Source: Blattamonas nauphoetae (Eukaryota; Preaxostyla; Oxymonadida). Taken from it: a stretch of DNA of 64,000 nucleotides. Of this stretch, positions 25,301 through 35,114 are shown piece by piece. Within the stretch, counting starts at the first letter, position 1. Every line of letters begins with the position of its first letter. The position numbers and the translations under genes were made by a program. Under the pieces are notes generated by a model. That model did no database searches. It saw nothing but the letters and a program-made list of their open reading frames with translations, and had not been told where the DNA came from. The stretch covers positions 1 through 64,000 of the forward strand of contig JARBJD010000141.1 of assembly GCA_033064195.1 (NCBI GenBank), read 5' to 3'.

Positions 25301-28300
25301 CCGAGTCAATATTGGTTGTTTCGTCTTGTGCTTTCACGTCAGACGGAGGACTTCACACTGCCCCGATCGTTCTCTCGTCATCGTCTTCCTTGGAGGTGGC
25401 CGACACGAGTGTGTACAACATTGCATTCGCTGGTCATTCGTGTTTTGAATGCGATGGAGGAATGCTCACATTCACCGTAGATAGTTCTAAAAGTTATGCT
25501 GTCATTGCGAACATCACAACGACTGGCGATGGTGCTGTGGTGAATGTCAGAAATGCAGATGTCATCATGGGTCTCTTGTATCTCTTCGACTGCCACGCTC
25601 GGAATGGCGGGGTCGCGTTCTTTCAGGAGTGTCAGAGTGTCTACGTGACTGACATGCTGGCCCTGCGCTGCTCTGCGGAGAGCAAAGGAGGCGCCTTCTT
25701 CGTCCACTCAGTCGACTCAGTCACAAATCTCGATCTTCACCCGACTCTCATCGACTGCTCTGCCGAACTTGGCGGCGGCATGTATCTCGACGTGTCTAAT
25801 TTTAACTCGCTGACATTGTCGCATTCAGGATGGGTTCCTCTCCTCTATCAAAACATCGGGGTTGCCATGTTGTCCAACTGCGTCGCTCAGACGGGCGGAG
25901 GAATCTTCTTCGATGGGGATTGGTCGGATGGTCGATCAATCTATTTTGGAACAATGTCAATGTCGAATGGTGGTCCTCTTGTCAGCGGACACGATATCTT
26001 CTTCTCTAAATCCATCGCAGAGTCATTCAATGGCATGGAACAGTTGATAGAGACTCTGATTGAACCGACCTGGTCAATGAGCACGAAGTCGTTGGATGAT
26101 GCTTGTCAATTCAAACAGGTCGAAGTGGAAGGCCGCCCTGAACTGTCTCGCAACTTGGACTGTCAGCAGATTGTTCTGATCGCCTCTGATTCGCCACGTT
26201 TCGATGGATTCTATGATAAGAGATCTGTGAGTAGTTCCATCCACCATTATCTCCCTTTCATTCATCTGAAAGACGAGAACAATAACTATCGCCAGATCCC
26301 AATCTACCTCCAGCACACCATATTTTTTGACCAAACTGGAGTTGTAACTGACCAATCCATCCTTCTCACTCCGGACACGTCGATTGATCCAGCTCAGCCA
26401 ACCACACTCTCGTTGGGATCCCAATATTGGAAGGAAGATCGCTTCTTTCTCAGACTGGAGAAGGAAGGGCATGCCGAGGTCTCAAATGTTCAATTCAACT
26501 GGGGAATTGATCTGGGATTGTGCGAAGTGGTGGATGGATCGGGAACAGCAAAGATATCATCGTGCGTCATCAGACTGGGCATCGCTTTGAGTCAGCCATT
26601 CGTCTCTTGTTCAGCAGGCACTCTCGTCATCTCTCAATCTTCATTCACGACCGCGGATCCCTCTCCACTAACTGTCCCTCTCATCCATACTTCTTCTCTC
26701 TCCTCCTTTGCTTCCAACTCAGCAGTGGACCCAATGAGGATCGAAATGAATGGAGTTCAATTCTCTGATTTCAAAGTGGGAGAGTCACTCGATGGGATTG
26801 TGCAACTCAATGGAGTGGATTCTCTCAGATTGAAGAATGTCGACTTTTCCAATGTGACGAACGGAACTTCCGATGCAGTTCGAATCTTCGTGATGGGAGC
26901 GGGTCTCTACAAAACGATCGAGCCAGTGCTGAATTCGGGATTCCCTTCTCGAAGATCAGAGCTGGCTGGTTTGTACAAATCACTCGACATTTCTGAGCCT
27001 GTCGCGAGCAACTATCACTCACCCACTCTTCTTCTTTACCTCAATTCCTTCGACTCGGCGACTGTTTTCGCGAGTGGAACAGGAAGAGACGGGATGTGGT
27101 GTGGCGAGTCTGACTTCCCGTGCCAAAGTCTGAACGAGGCGGACAAGCGTCTCCAACACGCCATCCCATCGACTATTGAGGTTCAGACATCTACTTTCCT
27201 CCACTCTGAACTGGACCTCACTCAAGACATCACCAAAATCGCTTCAGGAAGCGGGGAGACGGGCCGAGTGGAAGTGTCGAAGGAAGGATGTCTTGTCAAC
27301 ACAGCAGACACCCACACTCATTCACTCACCCTCGACTCTCTCCTCTTCTCCCTCACATCTGATCGAACGAAGACTCTCCTCATCTCGAACAGCGGGTCTC
27401 TGATTGTGACGAGCTGCTCGTTCACATCCTTATCGACATCAGCCCTTACATCGAAACTAATCGAAGTGAGTGGAGGAAAAGTCGAGCTGACCAAAGTTGA
27501 GCTCTCATCGATCTCTTTCTCAGACACTCTTCTCTCGTTCTCTTCGTTTGTGTCAGTTGGTATTCAGAATGTGACCCATAAATCGTGTTCACAACACCAA
27601 CTGATGTCATTTGATGGAATAGACACAAAATCATCGACAATAGAAATGCGCGACTGCGTCTTCAAAGGAATCTCATCGTCCGAGTCGAACGAGGAATCCT
27701 TCTGCGAATGGGACACTGGTCTTGTCATTCTGAACAACTGCTCGTTCGATGGATTCTCTTCCACATTCTCACACATCTCGCAGGGAGCTCTTCGCGTTGT
27801 GGATTCTGTTGTGATGTTGGATGGAGTGACTCTGCGTGAGAATGGTCCTCGCCACTCGTCGTTCACTTCGCTGAACTGGAACATCGGCTGTTTTGGGAAA
27901 AGTGAGATCGAGCTGGCTTCTTCATCGACAGTCTTGTCCCCTCTCTCGAATTGGATTTCGACATCAGACGAATGCGTTGTGAAACGTGGTGATGCGTCAA
28001 TTGTTCCTCATCCTTTCTTCATCCCAACCCTCTCGATTGACAACTGTTCATCGAAATTGGATCAAAAATCGAAGAGCTATGCTGTGTCGATTTCTGGCTC
28101 GACTCTGATTCCATGTGACCTTGTCTTGGTTGTCGAGGAAGTGACAGACAAGATTGAAGGGAAGAACGTCTCAATTCCTGTTTTGTCCTCATTTTCGACA
28201 TTCCACAACGAAACATCCATCTCACTCATTCTTCCTGAATCCTCGTTCATCCAACTAGATGTGAAGCTTGCTTGGAATGCCTTTCTTGCTTTTGAGAACG

Positions 28301-29364
28301 ATGGCAGCACAGATTCTTTCCTCTTCAAACGAACCGCCAAAGAAATCCGAGCTGAAGCGATGGGAAAGACGCTCCCGTGGCTGATTCCTCTCATCGTCTC
28401 CATCTGTGTTCTCATTCTGATTGCTCTCGTTATGATCTGTCTCTGCCGACGTCGAAAAACCGCTGATCAATCGACGAAAATGAGCGAGATGATCGAAGAA
28501 GACGCCGTGCAAGTTGACGAGAAAGTGGAGGTTGATCAAGGAACACAACTCGGAGTGCACGCGAACGAGGCTGTCGATCCACTGAGCAGACAGTCGAACA
28601 TGGAGACACTTCCCGAACACCAACAATCATCAGAAGCGACGTTCAGTGTTGGACTTGTGGAAGCGTTGCGTTGTGGAGGCAAGCTGGAAATGACAGTTGT
28701 TCGAGAACAGGACACATTGTTCAACATGCTTCATGTTCAAAAAGAGAAGAAAACGACGATTGTGAAGCGAGTGATTGAGAGGCAGCTGGCACAGGGATTG
28801 GAGGCAGTGGCGAATGCGTCGTTGAACGCATCAATTCTGACGAAACTTTCATCACATTGGGTGATGTTCGAATCGAATGGAAGAGTTTGTTTGAAGATGC
28901 ATGACGCACAACCAACGCCATCTCTCCCAAACCAGCAACCAAATCAAAACCAAGCGAACGTCGCTCAGGAAGCGCAGCGATGGAAGGCGCCTGAAGTGGT
29001 GAAATCAGAAGAGGGACAAATGTCGCATCAACCAACACAAGAGATCGACGCACATCGAGCGGCAGTTTTTAGTCTTGGCCTGGTCTTGTGGGAGATTGAG
29101 ACTGGTTCTGTGCCGTTCGCAGAACAAGACGCGACGAACGCTCAGCGACAATTGGGAACTGGAGCGCATCCGAAGATGGAAGGAGTTGGACCGAAGATGC
29201 AGGAACTGATTGAGGAATGTCTGGCACTCGATCCAACAGCCCGACCCGAACTGTCTGAAGTGTACTCCGTCCTCCTCTCGATGGACGACGATGATATGCC
29301 AGTCGAGAATGAGGAATTCTCACACTCACAGTTTTTCCAGTATTTTCTGGTTGTCTTCTGTTGA
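22321..29364 (+). CDS. Giant beta-helix receptor-like protein with TM segment and pseudokinase domain
   Basis: Uninterrupted frame; the start at 22321 was chosen because it places a signal peptide (MILFTLSLFIQLPLIHS) at the N-terminus, giving 2347 residues. The frame is open further upstream. Residues ~20-2000 are Ser/Thr/Cys-rich beta-helix repeats (RGGAIFCHES, FSGGAVSI, FGGACAS, GGGMYLDVS, GGGIFFDG). A membrane segment lies at ~2018-2043 (LIPLIVSICVLILIALVM), followed by a basic stop-transfer CRRRK. The cytoplasmic tail (~2100-2330) resembles the protein kinase C-lobe: WKAPE at 2221-2225, D2243 then AAVFSLGLVLWE (helix F), and ARPEL at 2307-2311. No HRD catalytic loop, DFG or glycine loop was found, so it is probably catalytically dead. 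Extracellular sensing or adhesion with a cytoplasmic pseudokinase scaffold is inferred. Confidence 0.88.
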   Translation: MILFTLSLFIQLPLIHSFVHHESTTPLHSLITNLDGNSPTWANDLEVSLQNGMYHAQSLVLETISLTINGDNATTIHLSPSSNYLEKERSRLRNGPKKSLFEHLCLLLLINSTIRMNSITADLSHHQNQVSGPRSSFNQHNVGGSLATLTSSSMVLSDCTLSLSGSSSPFVILPKPSQQESSSLHLISTQIIGQASHLGPLSHIVPSDTPSSFDIVMASSSMESMCVVDGNSLLFRHSLNKRDDPTPLSTLSSTLLSNSFTNMTSSNQNPFLPIGSLTQRSVGNSVTHSVGALQGTILSDFNLGGSLLCSNTSFEHCTTTKSVRQDTLISKYFAPFFSKYYSSSRSEFSFSDAQFTGTHPHRFWSHYRSIPELRHGPNVYFAPSSSPITFTNCSFTALIQDPEDDDFQGGLAICFDTHAPLTVVSCTFTDLIVANGRGGAIFCHESGYEVFTTVNIETSTFTRCQCSFSGGAVSIVARGINSIVSSSFSGCSCEFFGGACASTACNYWFCNFEGNKVNLQGAAVYEYNTGSINYCMFRKNEAPNGRDWHCAMVVGCTRSDEDWESGTGVVLVTGSGRSEDCTSLNPCQSLASAVSRAKTIGVNTIHVGEGEVGTVTLPNERDTLTFRSHYDIDEAKTTIPSSSLSITCEDESNTVLDTISLSPLPGLPLLKCGLGSQASLVHNCRIVSVDGVSAPLFAVSDGSRMDLTDVLCENISQVSSSLLSVNDLANVTMVRTIFRNVETTHTLVEITTGGTCSVQNSVFHTITRSEGDGAAAIDVSDCTSFTLHQNTFSHCISKNGKAGAITVSVSDPSTLTLSAFFLNNRGKDENCAHDIFLTGFDSTMLTESFYSQVSSFSDSPQVIDGSASPPTINVISDISLIENDVPFAFALDYQPVLFLQDYPFIDHSRAVSQDSFSLTFMSTLEEPITIQPLTIAEGSVFIRGNQESFLQPFLLPAHSTGTLFTVSGEAYLLLSYLFHQLKSSTTEPLITVDSESILVVSSCAFTSDGGLHTAPIVLSSSSSLEVADTSVYNIAFAGHSCFECDGGMLTFTVDSSKSYAVIANITTTGDGAVVNVRNADVIMGLLYLFDCHARNGGVAFFQECQSVYVTDMLALRCSAESKGGAFFVHSVDSVTNLDLHPTLIDCSAELGGGMYLDVSNFNSLTLSHSGWVPLLYQNIGVAMLSNCVAQTGGGIFFDGDWSDGRSIYFGTMSMSNGGPLVSGHDIFFSKSIAESFNGMEQLIETLIEPTWSMSTKSLDDACQFKQVEVEGRPELSRNLDCQQIVLIASDSPRFDGFYDKRSVSSSIHHYLPFIHLKDENNNYRQIPIYLQHTIFFDQTGVVTDQSILLTPDTSIDPAQPTTLSLGSQYWKEDRFFLRLEKEGHAEVSNVQFNWGIDLGLCEVVDGSGTAKISSCVIRLGIALSQPFVSCSAGTLVISQSSFTTADPSPLTVPLIHTSSLSSFASNSAVDPMRIEMNGVQFSDFKVGESLDGIVQLNGVDSLRLKNVDFSNVTNGTSDAVRIFVMGAGLYKTIEPVLNSGFPSRRSELAGLYKSLDISEPVASNYHSPTLLLYLNSFDSATVFASGTGRDGMWCGESDFPCQSLNEADKRLQHAIPSTIEVQTSTFLHSELDLTQDITKIASGSGETGRVEVSKEGCLVNTADTHTHSLTLDSLLFSLTSDRTKTLLISNSGSLIVTSCSFTSLSTSALTSKLIEVSGGKVELTKVELSSISFSDTLLSFSSFVSVGIQNVTHKSCSQHQLMSFDGIDTKSSTIEMRDCVFKGISSSESNEESFCEWDTGLVILNNCSFDGFSSTFSHISQGALRVVDSVVMLDGVTLRENGPRHSSFTSLNWNIGCFGKSEIELASSSTVLSPLSNWISTSDECVVKRGDASIVPHPFFIPTLSIDNCSSKLDQKSKSYAVSISGSTLIPCDLVLVVEEVTDKIEGKNVSIPVLSSFSTFHNETSISLILPESSFIQLDVKLAWNAFLAFENDGSTDSFLFKRTAKEIRAEAMGKTLPWLIPLIVSICVLILIALVMICLCRRRKTADQSTKMSEMIEEDAVQVDEKVEVDQGTQLGVHANEAVDPLSRQSNMETLPEHQQSSEATFSVGLVEALRCGGKLEMTVVREQDTLFNMLHVQKEKKTTIVKRVIERQLAQGLEAVANASLNASILTKLSSHWVMFESNGRVCLKMHDAQPTPSLPNQQPNQNQANVAQEAQRWKAPEVVKSEEGQMSHQPTQEIDAHRAAVFSLGLVLWEIETGSVPFAEQDATNAQRQLGTGAHPKMEGVGPKMQELIEECLALDPTARPELSEVYSVLLSMDDDDMPVENEEFSHSQFFQYFLVVFC

Positions 29365-29940
29365 CCATACAACTCAGCTCGCAAGATCGAGACACCGCGA
29401 GGAGAACTCCTGTTTACACACCGTAAACCTCTTCTGATGTTTTCTTCGTCTTCTTTTCGCTCATTTTCGAGATTTTGTTCCTTTTCTCTTTGTCTGCATG
29501 CGATCACTCCCTGGTTTGGTCCTCATCACTTTTCTGACTCATCTTGTCTTGAGGAAGTGTTCTTCGTTCAGTCAGTGATTCGCTCGACGATTATCTGCTT
29601 TCCATCTTCATTCCTGAACAGTTTCTGTTCTCCTTCTTCTCGTCCACCGACGACCCTTTATCGTCGTCTTTTCCAGCATGGCACGGTATCCATCTTCCAC
29701 CCCCATTTCATTCTGATTGCTTGTCCTGTCTGTGTGAGTCTCTCACTTCATGTTGAACTCATTCAAACATCGCCTCTTTGCCACAATTCTATTCAAGTAA
29801 TCCATCATTGATGTTGAAAACAACTAGAATTCAACGAAAGGAGAACTTGTGTGCGACAAAAAACGAGACATTGTGACAATTGACTCAGCTTTTTCGAATT
29901 GTGGCTGGATCACAACCCTTTATTACTCCTCACTATCCTT
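29365..29940. other. T-rich intergenic region
   Basis: This follows the receptor-like gene and precedes the next beta-helix start. A 124-codon open frame at 29437-29811 is Ser/Phe-rich low-complexity sequence without a recognisable domain, and I do not call it a gene. No repeat or RNA gene was seen. Confidence 0.4.
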
Positions 29941-30230
29941 ATGATCTGTACTCTTTTTCTTTGTGCGCATTTGACCCACCCTTTTGACGTTCATGCAGTC
30001 GATCTAGCTTCCTTCTTTTCTGATTCACTTCACCTTGCTCAAAATATCGAACATCCAAACAACTTGATTCGACTACCAAATTATTCGTTCTACACAAACA
30101 CCATTCACATATCAGACCGAAATATCGTAACTGAAGGAACTTCTGGGTCATTTCTGAGTATTTTTGAAGGACAAAAGGCCAAAGAATCCCTTTTTATCTC
30201 ACATATCACAACATACAATGAGGACTCTCA

Positions 30231-30828
30231 TAGTGGTGTCACCAAACCGTCCGGCGTCACCAATCCGGCCTTTTTTCTGTGAGGGACTATTTTGGTCAAA
30301 CTAAGAACAAAATAAAATTTTAGCATTATACTCCCACCCGATCCCGAGAAAACCTCAAAATACGTTTTACGTTACGAATGCACACATTTTTTTCAACTTT
30401 TTGCGGTCATTTCTCCACAACCAGCCATCCGTTTTAAATCAAATAAAAGGCATAATAGTCGGATAGATCTCGACAAAAGATGAACAAAAAATAAAAGGAT
30501 TTTTTTCCTAAGAATATTTTGTCGAGAAAAATATGGGTTTTTTCCGATCTTCCCAAATACGCAGAATTTTTTCTCCAAATTTTTGCAAAAATGTTCGTTT
30601 CACCAAAAAAACGTTTGTGTGAAAAATTTCATCGAAATCGATTCACTGGTTGTTGAGATATTGTCAAAACGATGTTTTTCATCGGGCAAAAGGGGGTATT
30701 TTGAGGATTTCTCGGGATCGCGTGGGAGTATAATTCTTAAATTTCAGATTTTTCTTAGTTTGACCGATATTGATTTTTCCAGAAAAAAGGCCGGATTGGT
30801 GACATGGGACATATTGGTGACGCCACTA
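30231..30828. mobile_element. TAGTGG/CCACTA MITE, copy 1 (598 bp, 3-bp TSD)
   Basis: Ends are TAGTGGTGTCACCAA and TTGGTGACGCCACTA, with imperfect TIRs of about 50 bp that include CACCAATCCGGCCTTTTTTC. It is flanked by TCA at 30228-30230 and 30829-30831. It shares its full length with 58850-59444. No coding capacity. The 3-bp TSD fits PIF/Harbinger- or CACTA-like families, but the superfamily is unproven. It interrupts a beta-helix gene. Confidence 0.85.
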
Positions 30829-30918
30829 TCAGCCTCAAAGAAAACTCATTTTTTACGATCAAACTCTGTCGACTTCTCGTCCTCGAAGATATCTCCCCTT
30901 TCGAATGTCTGAATTCTG

Positions 30919-31795
30919 GGCATGGGTTCGGAATGTATGCCCAAGTTCGGAATGTATGTCTTTTTGATTTGTCACACTATCTATCAGAGTCCAAAATGCT
31001 GAAATATCATGAACAGGTGAGCAATGTCAATATACATCATCCCAGGAATTTTCAGATATTCTTGAAAAGAACTCAAGGACGAAAGCACAACACATCTCAA
31101 TCCATGTTTGTGCATTTTCTTTGAACTATGATTCGAACCTGACATCCAATTTCTCGTGATCACTTAGTATAGATCTATAAACGAAGTATCTCGAAGCGAT
31201 GAAACAATATTGTGATGAAGAAGAATGAAATGTGACAGATTTGTGAAAAGTGTCGATCTGACTTTTTTCTCTCATTTCAGCAACAATTCATCCATAATTT
31301 CAGAAACAACAATAAAATTGTTTTTTGAGAGTGATACAATATGTGAAAATATTGACGGGCCACATACTCGAAAAAGAATCCCCTTCCTTTTTTCAACTCA
31401 GGGATTTGGCATCGTCTCTGAATGAAACTTGAATTTATGCCGATTATTCCGCTCATTCATCGTTTTTAAGTCATATTTTCATCTTCTGAGATAGATCGAT
31501 GACCACAAACCAAAATGAGAAGAAAAGTCAAAGTCGACAAGACGGACAAGAGCAGAGACGGTTGGAACAGAGAACACTTTAACTCCAACCCTTCTGTCCC
31601 GATGCGTTCTTTTTGTCTACTTGAACATCAAATTTGTTCATTTCTCTCTCATTTTTTGTGAAAAGTGACTTGAAATCAATTGATCAAAGTGAAAAAATGA
31701 AAAAATACGACTTCCAGGACTTCCCACGACTTGGTCGGTCATCCCAAACGCAAGGCATACATACCGAACCTGGGCATACATACCGAACCCATGCC
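30919..31795. mobile_element. Merlin-type MITE (877 bp, 8-bp TSD)
   Basis: Termini GGCATGGGTTCGGAATGTAT and CATACCGAACCCATGCC match the ends of the transposase-bearing element at 47677-50783. It is flanked by a perfect 8-bp direct repeat GAATTCTG (30911-30918 and 31796-31803). About 330 bases inside the left end also resemble the larger element (GAGTCCAAAATGC near 30986 and ATCCATGTTTGTG near 31099). It has no transposase, so it is presumably mobilised by the Merlin-like enzyme. Confidence 0.9.
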
Positions 31796-32309
31796 GAATT
31801 CTGAGCTCCTTTTTGACGAAGCGTCTTTTGAGCGAAAATCACTCAACGCGTTCTCTCCAACGCTCGTAACAGCCAATTCAGACACATCAAATGTAAAATA
31901 CCATCAAATTTCGCTTCATGATTTCCGAACCATGGAACCCGAGCCCCTGCTAAGTTCGCGCCAAATCTCCTTTGTGAGCCTTGAGATGTCCTCGTTCATG
32001 AACATCAGCCAAGCATGTTCGACTTTTTTGCCTTTAACCAGGGAAGCGATCTCGAATGTGTCGATCCAAGCAGTACGTTCCGATCGTGCTCGAATGAGAT
32101 CCGTGGAGGGATTGTGCGGGACATGAATGATCGAACAAGCATTCTCTGCCTGAACAGCACATTCACACTCTCTCACGCATCATACCAAAACAATCAAGCC
32201 ATGATGCGCATCAATACAGGCACAACACCACACGACTTCACAAACGTTAAATGAAGTGGTGACGTGTTCAGAGAATTGAGGGATCAAATGATGAATCAGG
32301 ACTGATCTT

Positions 32310-32830
32310 CAGGCATCTGAGTGGTGGCATCAAAACAGGTAAAACTGACATCAATTGATATCAGTCCCCAAATTTTAACTGAGATCAAATCTCAACTCTT
32401 TTTCTTTGAGATTTTCACATTATCACTTCATCTATGATGTTCAATTCACTTCTTGTTTTCACATAATACTCTTCTATCGTTCAGTTAGCTCTTATTTCCC
32501 AAAAACACACACGATCAAATTCACCAACATTTCTATTTTCGATGTATTCCCTTCATTGACTAAAATCAGTGAGTAAATCCCATCAAATTACGCATACTAA
32601 CGCATTTGCGATTTGTTTTTGTGATTTTTGAGTAAGAACTGACGAAATCATCAGAACCCAAAGTTCGCATTTTCATCATCTATGAAGTGACCATTTTCCT
32701 TTTTACTCTTTTTTCCATTCAAATATCATATATAAGAAGACTTTTTTGAAATGAAAGAAACGAAATGGTATTGTAGGTATTTGGTGACATCAGATCCGAC
32801 TGGGATCACTGGGATCAAATCAGAAGCCTG
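32310..32830. mobile_element. hAT-type MITE, copy 3 (521 bp, 8-bp TSD)
   Basis: Same family as 677-1188 and 10182-10697, with termini CAGGCATCTGAG and CAGAAGCCTG. It is flanked by a perfect CTGATCTT (32302-32309 and 32831-32838). It is more diverged from the other two copies than they are from each other, so probably older. It lies just past the dead beta-helix remnant. Confidence 0.9.
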
Positions 32831-32876
32831 CTGATCTTCCTTTCCTCCACAATTTTGTTCTAAGTAAGAGTGAATC

Positions 32877-33990
32877 CAAAAAGAGAGAGGTAAAAACGGG
32901 GTCAGGACATGCGATCAGCGCATTTCATCATCAGATTATCCGATCTGGATGGGCGGTTGATCCTTCTCATTTTGTATTCTATCCTGAAACGAGCATGTGA
33001 TAAATATGAGATCGAAGAAAAGAGAGAGAGGTACGATGAGAGGGAGACAAACCGGGACAGCATTTTGGCAATGTCTCGTCTGATCAGAACTGGCAGTTTG
33101 ATCATATCCATTTCAGTTGGTTTCCATAACTAATTAAGTCCTAAATAAGAGAAAATCAAAAAAGAGAGATGTAGTCGAGAGAGAAGCAAACGGGATGCAC
33201 AGTTATGTTGTTCGTTGACAGGTCACAACAGCCCGTTTGATCCATCTCATTTCACACCCAAAATAATGCGAAGTTAGTCATAAAAACGTTTCAAAATACA
33301 AAGGAGAGAGGTAACAAGAGAGAGAATCAAACCGTGTGAACAGTGCCTCCATTCACGGTCAGATCAGGACAGCCGGTTTGATCAATTCCATTTCACAAAG
33401 TATCCATCGTGAATTAAGTTCTGAATTATGAAGAAAATTGAAATAGAAAGAGGTGAAATGAAAGGGAGACATACCGTGAGGGCACTTCACCATCAGATTG
33501 TTTGTACAGAATGCCAGACTGATCCAGCTCACAACACATTCGATCTATCGAAAATGGAGTCCTACAACAGAGAAAAAGTTATTCAGAGAAATGAACAATA
33601 AGAGAGAACCGTACCGTTACCGCTGTTGATCATTCCATTGTCCGACCAGGACCGGTGGTTTGATCCTTCTCATTTCATCGTTCTATTCATCATCATTTTT
33701 ATTCTAAAGAGGAGAATCAGCAAAAAGAGAGAGGTTAGAAGAGAGGAACACGTACGGTGACGGCATGTCATGAGCACTGTGTCCCAATTGTTCGGGTGGT
33801 TTGATCATTGAAATTTCACCATCCTATCATCGATAAATTGTTTGCTAAACAAATGTAATAACAAAGAGAGAAAGGTTAAACGAGATGAAGACACGCGGTA
33901 ACGGCTTTTCAACAAGATGACTTCACAGACAGGCGATCTGACCCTTCGACGAAATGAATGAAGAACACTGACAGTACCGTTGGGATCAGT
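32877..33990. repeat. Degenerate ~140-bp tandem array, about eight units
   Basis: A purine-rich AAAGAGAGAGGT-like motif recurs near 32877, 33018, 33160, 33299, 33440, 33583, 33720 and 33861, a spacing of 137-143 bases. Each unit then carries an AAACCG/GTACCGT-like motif, most carry GGTTTGATC near mid-unit, and most follow that with a CATTTCA-like motif. Units are well diverged apart from these motifs, which suggests an old satellite or conserved small functional units. No protein-coding signal. Confidence 0.75.
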
Positions 33991-34913
33991 CAGACCAGTG
34001 CAGCTGTTGAACGACAAACTCATATTTTTGATCGGAGTATTGAGTCAATTCTCGTGTGGTGTTTGATCTGACCCTTAGAAGAAAAGCGAGGTGACACTGA
34101 CCGAGCCAAAAGGCTCGATCACGCCAGTATAGTTGGATTCATTTAATACAAATTAAAAAAGTCAAAAATAAATTTTCATTCGTTGTTTTCTCAGTTTTGA
34201 TTTTGAGTCTCAGATCGAGGATCAATGGGTTCGATCACTCATTTCTCAACAATGTGTATTACGTTCCAATTCTGTGCGTTTTGGATCCGTTGGCAGTTGG
34301 AGATCATCGTGGTATGCTCCGTTTTTTGAAGATTCCGGACTTTTGCAGAGATATTTGAGGTTTCACAACCGTGTCCAGATCTCGGTAAAAGTATGTATTC
34401 TTCACCATATCGAGTTCATTTTCTTCTTGTTTTAGACTTGTTTCAGCTGTTTCCGGGCTAATTGTCACTTGTTTATTGCTCATTTTCAGAGAGAAGAGTG
34501 GTATGATCATTTAGTGTAAAGATGTGATCCTTGGATCACACCTTTCACTTTTTATGGTATGATCATTTTCAAGAATTTTATCATCACTTCATGTCTAACT
34601 CTTCTTCAAAAAAAACATCGAAATGAAGTGTACTTTCAATATGATCAAGGTACTGAAGTGAATTAACACATCTGTGCTCCACATTGAAGAACGGTCTTCT
34701 TCACTTCTTCGGAGACGATTTGTGGAAATAACATCATCTCCATTCGTTGAATTTTGAAACACAGAGATGGTACTTATCTCTTTTCAGCGAAAAAGAGACA
34801 CGATAAACGATTGCAGGTGAAGTGTGATGGTCGTTCTGGATCGTGCCACAAAAAAGAACTAAATGGAAACTCGAAAAAATAGTTTTCCTCATTTCACCTC
34901 ATTTAACGAGAAT
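33991..34913. other. AT-rich gene-less stretch with ATGATC motifs
   Basis: No gene seen. It holds a near-palindrome TGTGATCCTTGGATCACA near 34525-34542 and repeated GGTATGATCATT motifs (near 34499 and 34555). A 20-base string, TTCCGGACTTTTGCAGAGAT near 34333, recurs near 40260, so both may be fragments of one unrecognised repeat. Confidence 0.4.
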
Positions 34914-34915
34914 TA

Positions 34916-35114
34916 CTATTGTTCATCAACCCCCAACATTCTTAAACCCACAACATTTTGAGAATGTGTCAGTTTTGTTCTCTCATTTTCTGCCTTATGC
35001 CTTCTCATTTCATTTTGTTCTTTCTCTCATCCCTTCTTTTCACAATATTAATCAGGTTTGAGTCAAAAAACAGAAGAAAACTAAAAAGTCTTCCCTGAAC
35101 GAAGTGATCTTCCC
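34916..35114 (+). repeat. Left TIR of the pogo-like element
   Basis: This 199-base arm runs from CTATTGTTCATC to GTGATCTTCCC and is inverted at 36879-37077. It contains the last codons and stop of the transposase gene. Confidence 0.9.

Larger units (their letters stand above)
29941..32254 (+). pseudogene. Beta-helix surface-protein gene split by two inserted elements
   Basis: A start at 29941 gives MICTLFLCAHLTHPFDVHA, a likely signal peptide (an in-frame ATG at 29899 is the alternative), followed by family-like sequence up to the element at 30231. Between the two elements and after 31795 gene-like sequence resumes: ISFVSLEMSSFMNISQACS near 31965-32022, then, in another frame, EIRGGIVRDMNDRTSILCLN near 32090-32150. 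The second phrase resembles GTILSDFNLGGSLLCSNTSF in the intact gene at 22321. Only ~1 kb of host sequence remains, with at least one frame change, and no TM or kinase-like tail is found. This is a dead N-terminal remnant. Confidence 0.6.

Noticed and set aside
29437-29811. 124-codon plus-strand frame after the receptor-like gene
   Set aside because: Low-complexity Ser/Phe sequence in a T-rich intergenic region; no domain.
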